From Acetoanaerobium pronyense (GTDB lineage: Bacteria; Bacillota; Clostridia; Peptostreptococcales; Filifactoraceae), in the NCBI RefSeq assembly GCF_017874355.1, contig NZ_JAGGLI010000004.1, forward strand, positions 62,001 to 126,000: a stretch of DNA of 64,000 nt, written 5' to 3'. How positions within the stretch are numbered: the stretch's first letter is position 1; each line of letters opens with the position of its first letter. The position numbers were made by a program, and so were the translations under genes. Below the pieces are notes generated by a model. The model worked only from the letters and a program-made list of their open reading frames with translations, made no database searches and was not told where the DNA came from. Below are positions 61,690 to 64,000 of this stretch, piece by piece.

Positions 61690-62945
61690 ATGTCAGAGAT
61701 AAAGCTCTATGAGCACCAAGAAAAAGCATTAGAAGCAATAAAGGATAAGTCGAGAGCTGCCATATATCTTGACATGGGCTGATAGGCCTTGGGAAAACCT
61801 ATATCGGCTCAGAGAAGATGAAACAGCTTAATGCACCATATAACCTACTCATTTGCCAGAAGTCCAAGATTAAAGACTGGGCGGAGCATTTTAAGACCTA
61901 CTACGAATATGAAGTAATCATTTATAAAAAACAGCCTATAGAGGACATTCCAGCTAATAGCGTCATCATCATCAATTATGATTTAACCTGGCGAAGGCCT
62001 GAGCTAAGCAACCTTAGAGACTTTACCATGATTTTAGATGAATCTCAGTACATTAAAAATGAAAGATGCAACAGGGCCGAGTTTGTTCTAGGACTAAAAC
62101 CATCAAATGTAATTTTACTTTCTGGAACCCCAACTGGTGGAAAATACGAAGAATTGTGGTCCCAGCTTAAACTCCTAGGGTGGAATATCTCAAAGAAGCT
62201 CTTTTACAAACAGTATACCATCACAGAAAAGATGGATGTAGGTGGTTTCGAGATAACAGTAGTTAAGGGATATAAAAATGTAGACCGCCTGAAGGAGAAA
62301 CTTAAATCCCACGGTGCCATATTTATGAAGTCAGAGGAAGCCTTTAATCTTCCAGAGCAGATAGAAAATATCATAAAAGTAAAAAACACCACCCGCTATA
62401 GGAAGTTCAAGAAAGACCGGGTGATTACTGTTGGTGGAGAAACCTTGGTAGGCGATACGGCTTTAACAAAGCTACTATATCTAAGGCAGTTGGCATCCAT
62501 CTATAACAATCACAAGCATCAGGTGTTAAAGGAGCTTCTAGAGTCAACAGAAGATAGAATTGTTATTTTCTATAACTTCAAAAGGGAGCTTCATCTTATA
62601 AAATCACTGGCCGAAGGGTTAGAAAAACCAATTTCCTACATTAACGGAGATGGTACTGACTTAAATAATTATGAAACCAAATCAAGCACCGTAACACTGG
62701 TCCAATATCAGGCAGGAGCAAGCGGAGTCAATCTTCAAAAAGCCAATAAAGTCATTTACTACAGTTTACCTCTCTCCAGTGAGTTATGGATGCAGAGTAA
62801 GAAAAGGATACACAGGATAGGTCAGAGTAGGGCTTGCTTTTACTATTATCTCATCACCGAGAAATCGGTAGAAGATAAAATTCTAAAGGTGCTACAGGAA
62901 AGGAGGGATTATACCTTGGAGTTATTTGAGAAGGAGGACACATAA
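61690..62945 (+). pseudogene. SNF2-family helicase, frameshifted in Walker A
   Basis: ATG 61690 opens MSEIKLYEHQEKALEAI and AAIYLDMG, the start of a phage-type SNF2 ATPase. After GGC (61777-61779) the frame meets TGA TAG. The expected continuation LGKTYIGSEKMKQL is read in a different frame from CTT 61788. Removing the eight bases TGATAGGC restores D-M-G-L-G-K-T, the Walker A motif. The downstream frame to 62945 holds the DESQ box, SGTPTGG, the helicase C domain and QSKKRIHRIGQ with motif VI. The gene is thus broken by an 8-base insertion unless this is a sequencing error. It is followed immediately by the VRR-NUC gene. Confidence 0.85.
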
Positions 62946-63311
62946 ATGACTGAAAAACAATTACAAAGTAAAGTAATTAAATTCCTAAAATCCCATCCCA
63001 ACATATGGTTTTTCAAGGTCTGGGGAGGTGGATTTCAAAAGTCAGGGATACCGGACATTATCTGCTGCGTGAATGGTTATTTCATAGCCCTAGAGCTGAA
63101 ATCTGATGCGGGAAAACCAACTGCTTTACAGCAAATGAACATTCGGCAGATTAACGCAGCGGGAGGAATTGGAGTGATCCTTTATCCAGCAGGATTTGAG
63201 AAGTTCAAAATGTTAGTAAGGGAGGTGAATTCGTGCAGTTTAGCCACAGCAGAGTCGAGTGTTTTGAAAAATGTAAATATCAGTTTTACCTTAGGTACAA
63301 AAGAGGATTAA
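62946..63311 (+). CDS. VRR-NUC domain nuclease
   Basis: The 121-residue protein has the compact VRR-NUC (PD-(D/E)XK) core: GGGFQKSGIPDIICC with the catalytic Asp near residue 37, and ALELKSDAGKPTALQQMNI near residues 48-66 with Glu50 and Lys52. Phage members are structure-specific endonucleases linked to replication. Its ATG directly follows the helicase stop, and its 3' end overlaps the next gene by 79 bases in another frame. Confidence 0.9.
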   Translation: MTEKQLQSKVIKFLKSHPNIWFFKVWGGGFQKSGIPDIICCVNGYFIALELKSDAGKPTALQQMNIRQINAAGGIGVILYPAGFEKFKMLVREVNSCSLATAESSVLKNVNISFTLGTKED

Positions 63312-64000
63312 CTACTATTATTCCACCAGGTGAAGATAGTCCACTTATTGTAGGTTCCGCCATGCATATGGGACTGGAAAAGGGTGCTTGTTTTATGGAG
63401 GAATATTACTATAACCAATATCCACTAATAACAGATGCCCATATTAACGAGATGATTAAGCTAAAAACACTAGTGGAGAAAGCTCAGATGACACTAGATG
63501 AGTTAGTAGGAGATAGGAATGTTACCTTTGAATATGAGATAAACTTCCCGGAATTTAAAGGGTTTGTGGATTTAATTCTCCATAACAAAGACTTAACTAT
63601 TGATGTATATGACTTTAAGTATTCCAACAACGTGGAGAATTACCTTCAGTCCAAGCAGCTACACCTCTATAAACATTTCTTAGAGGGTCTAGGGTTTAAA
63701 GTTTCAAAGATTGGATACATCTTCATTCCTAAAACTTTTATTAGGCAGAAGAAAACGGAAGACCTTTATCAATTTAGAAAGCGGCTAAGAGAAACTCTGT
63801 CAAGAATGGAAGTTAAAATCATTGAAGTAGAATACGACCCCCAAAAGGTAGAGGATTTCTTTAATAGCTGCAGGGAGATTGAGACTGTAACAAACTATGA
63901 AAAAACACCAAGCAAACTCTGCAATTGGTGCGAATTTCAAAAATATTGTGAGGAGGAGATTGACTATATGTTATTACCTAAAAATGAAAAACGACAACGC
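63233..64000 (+). CDS. PD-(D/E)XK (RecB/Cas4-like) nuclease, partial at window edge
   Basis: The frame opens at GTG 63233 behind GGGAGGTGAATTC and runs open to the window end, 256 codons. It begins QFSHSRVECFEKCKYQFYLR, a RecB-nuclease-type N-terminus with Cys10 and Cys14, followed by GSAMHMGLEKG near residue 44. The active-site strand GFVDLI with VYDFKYS lies near residues 107-125. The C-terminal CNWCEFQKYC near residues 229-238 completes a four-cysteine iron-sulfur site as in Cas4 and AddB. It overlaps the VRR-NUC gene by 79 bases. No CRISPR array or cas gene accompanies it, so it belongs to the phage replication module. Confidence 0.85.
   Translation, partial: MQFSHSRVECFEKCKYQFYLRYKRGLTTIIPPGEDSPLIVGSAMHMGLEKGACFMEEYYYNQYPLITDAHINEMIKLKTLVEKAQMTLDELVGDRNVTFEYEINFPEFKGFVDLILHNKDLTIDVYDFKYSNNVENYLQSKQLHLYKHFLEGLGFKVSKIGYIFIPKTFIRQKKTEDLYQFRKRLRETLSRMEVKIIEVEYDPQKVEDFFNSCREIETVTNYEKTPSKLCNWCEFQKYCEEEIDYMLLPKNEKRQR

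Noticed and set aside
61780-61785. Selenocysteine or programmed frameshift in the helicase
   Set aside because: TGA is followed at once by TAG, and joining the frames needs removal of eight bases, not a one-base slip; there is no slippery heptamer.
63233-64000. Cas4 as part of a CRISPR system
   Set aside because: The Cas4-like features are shared with phage RecB-type nucleases; there is no array or other cas gene in the window.

Overview
The window is AT-rich DNA from a low-GC Firmicute, most probably an anaerobic Clostridia/Peptostreptococcaceae-type bacterium. The case for this is the codon bias (AGA, ATA, TTA), strong Shine-Dalgarno sites, many GTG/TTG starts, T-box-free FMN, cobalamin and SAM-I riboswitches, the conserved order murB-PHP-rapZ-yvcK-nudix-whiA-HPr followed by dnaE-pfkA-pyk, and the tungsten/molybdenum cofactor and ferredoxin-like aldo/keto reductase genes. 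The species cannot be named from the sequence alone.

Positions 1-49,100 look like stable chromosome. A hypothetical gene, an apparently inactive glutamine amidotransferase and an old-yellow-enzyme oxidoreductase precede the FMN-riboswitch-controlled riboflavin operon ribD-ribE-ribBA-ribH (2.5-6.3 kb), in which ribBA carries an in-frame TAA. An initiator tRNA lies on the minus strand. Next come a DUF975 and a VanZ membrane protein, a cobalamin riboswitch with btuFCD (8-11 kb), a type I pullulanase, a YtvI-type permease, a secreted class 3 lipase, a DUF2179 membrane protein, an orphan zinc-binding lipoprotein, a GGDEF/HD-GYP-like protein, a phosphohexomutase and a YhcC-type radical SAM protein. 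The molybdenum/tungsten cofactor operon mogA-moeA-moeA/PBP-moaA-moaC-MOSC (22.9-28.5 kb) is followed by the murB-to-HPr cell-envelope and regulation row, an AbgT transporter, tandem SAM-I riboswitches driving metNIQ, and dnaE, pfkA, pyk, an aldo/keto reductase and rlmD.

Positions 49,100-64,000 are accessory. An azoreductase/phytoene-desaturase-like pair is bracketed by about 50-bp direct repeats. An acetyltransferase gene is split by a complete, GC-richer IS21-family element (istA/istB, 52,774-55,702), for which a 5-bp target duplication ACCAT can be read. A Fur-box-controlled ferric iron ABC transporter comes next, then remnants of a MerR-like regulator and of an old yellow enzyme. Last is a prophage or conjugative-element module running off the right edge: an HTH regulator, a BRO/KilAC antirepressor, an SNF2-type helicase frameshifted inside Walker A, a VRR-NUC nuclease and a PD-(D/E)XK nuclease.

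Functionally the core part supplies its own cofactors (flavins, Mo/W-pterin, imported B12 and methionine) under riboswitch control. The accessory part shows repeated insertion, decay and mosaic exchange. The most notable observations are the doubly substituted amidotransferase active site, the probable AUA/AUC start codons, the ribBA stop, the tandem SAM riboswitches, the repeat-flanked cassette, the unidentified leader RNA ahead of the split acetyltransferase and a structured non-coding block inside the IS21 element.
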